DNA of 64,000 bases from Devosia sp. MC521 (GTDB lineage Bacteria; Pseudomonadota; Alphaproteobacteria; Rhizobiales; Devosiaceae): NCBI RefSeq assembly GCF_014127105.1, contig NZ_CP059902.1, forward strand, positions 1,025,001 through 1,089,000, given 5' to 3'. The translations under genes and the position numbers were made by a program. A model generated the notes under the pieces. It saw only the letters and a list, made by a program, of their open reading frames with translations, ran no database searches and was not told the origin of the DNA. This document shows, in pieces, positions 63,472 to 64,000 of the stretch. Each line of letters opens with the position of its first letter. The first letter of the stretch is position 1.

Positions 63472-64000
63472 GCGAAGACAATTTCACTTTGGCAAAGCCA
63501 GACACAGAAGTGTCCATTCGGCATACGTTTGGGATTGATGTCGATGGGACGGTTCCTGCCTTTTCGACAGGTAACGAGCACGTGCCGACCGTTGATCCGG
63601 GCTATCAGTTCGATCCGTCGACGACGATGGCCATCCTGGCTGGTTTCCGGGACAATTTGCGTGTTCTGCTGCAGGGGCGTCATGGCACGGGTAAATCGAG
63701 CCATATTGAACAGGTCGCTGCACGTCTTAATTGGCCCTGTGTTCGCCTCAACCTCGACAGTCACGTGTCGCGGATCGACTTGATAGGGAAAGATGCCATC
63801 GTTCTCCGGGACGGTAAGCAGGTCACAGATTACCGCGAAGGGCTGTTGCCTTGGTGCTATCAGCGGCCGGTTGTACTGATCCTCGATGAGTATGATGCTG
63901 GCCGTCCGGACGTCATGTTCGTGATCCAGCGCATTTTGGAAGCTGACGGCAAGCTGACCATTATGGATCAGAACAAGGTCATTCCGCCCAACCCTTTCTT
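63468..64000 (+). CDS. CobS-like MoxR-type AAA+ ATPase, C-terminus cut by window
   Basis: The visible 177 residues match CobS: VSIRHTFGIDVDGTVPAFST, Walker A QGRHGTGKSSHIEQVAARL, VRLNLDSHVSRIDLIGKDAI, Walker B VVLILDEYDAGRPDVMFVIQ and KLTIMDQNKVIPP. It is translationally coupled to the Rieske gene. With the CobT-like VWA protein at the other end of the locus it forms the AAA+/VWA pair of a metal chelatase or maturation machine. The 3' end is outside the window. Confidence 0.9.
   Translation, partial: MSEDNFTLAKPDTEVSIRHTFGIDVDGTVPAFSTGNEHVPTVDPGYQFDPSTTMAILAGFRDNLRVLLQGRHGTGKSSHIEQVAARLNWPCVRLNLDSHVSRIDLIGKDAIVLRDGKQVTDYREGLLPWCYQRPVVLILDEYDAGRPDVMFVIQRILEADGKLTIMDQNKVIPPNPF

Noticed and set aside
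1-64000. CRISPR arrays, rRNA genes, replication origins and prophage structural genes
   Set aside because: None was found on reading both strands. The repeats seen are dispersed pairs and not regularly spaced arrays.

Overview
This 64 kb window looks like the chromosome of an alphaproteobacterium of the order Hyphomicrobiales, possibly Devosia-like. The grounds are an Irr-type Fur regulator, DUF4344 metallopeptidase-like genes, CobS/CobT-type proteins and the family profile of the ABC transporters. The genus is an inference, and no rRNA gene is present to settle it.

Layout. 1-15 kb is ordinary chromosome: two tandem DUF4344 genes, an ABC-F ATPase, ndk, a DEAD-box helicase, two paralogous MFS sugar-efflux genes with duplicated upstream regions, a molybdopterin oxidoreductase, a TSUP permease and tRNA-Ser(GCT). 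15.2-27.5 kb is an accretion of mobile DNA at that tRNA. A 4.5 kb integrative element (integrase, HEPN-like protein, serine recombinase, ParB-like protein) is bounded by a 19-bp repeat of the tRNA 3' end. A second integrase follows directly, then an IS1182-family element, and a two-gene unit made of a small protein and an SMC-like ATPase with a zinc hook. 27.55-29.0 kb and 41.59-50.09 kb are two cassettes of one design. Each has the same 758-bp integrase segment at its left end, an identical 90-bp sequence at its right end, and the directly repeated core AATGGGGCGC at both boundaries. The small one carries a NUDIX gene; the large one carries proVWX (glycine betaine uptake) and a six-gene arsenic operon.

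29.3-40.75 kb, between the cassettes, is a gene cluster for 4-aminobutyrate or polyamine-derived compounds: gabT, gabD, a PuuD-like hydrolase, a DUF3830 protein, a PotFGHI-type ABC transporter, an aldehyde dehydrogenase and two LysR regulators. A 3' half of tRNA-Asp and a broken integrase lie at 40.97-41.39 kb. 50.3-50.9 kb holds decayed IS3 and IS1111 transposases.

51-56.5 kb carries a soluble PAS-PAS chemoreceptor, an MsrQ-like membrane protein, a HupE/UreJ protein with a membrane-anchored partner, and Irr. From 56.5 kb to the window end lies the most interesting locus. A complete hydroquinone-cleavage operon (two-subunit hydroquinone 1,2-dioxygenase, 4-hydroxymuconic semialdehyde dehydrogenase, maleylacetate reductase, YciI-like protein, Rieske ferredoxin) is enclosed by a divergent CobT-like VWA protein and a co-transcribed CobS-like AAA+ ATPase. 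By analogy with other MoxR-AAA+/VWA pairs, these two could mature or repair the non-haem iron dioxygenase rather than make cobalamin; that role is an inference.
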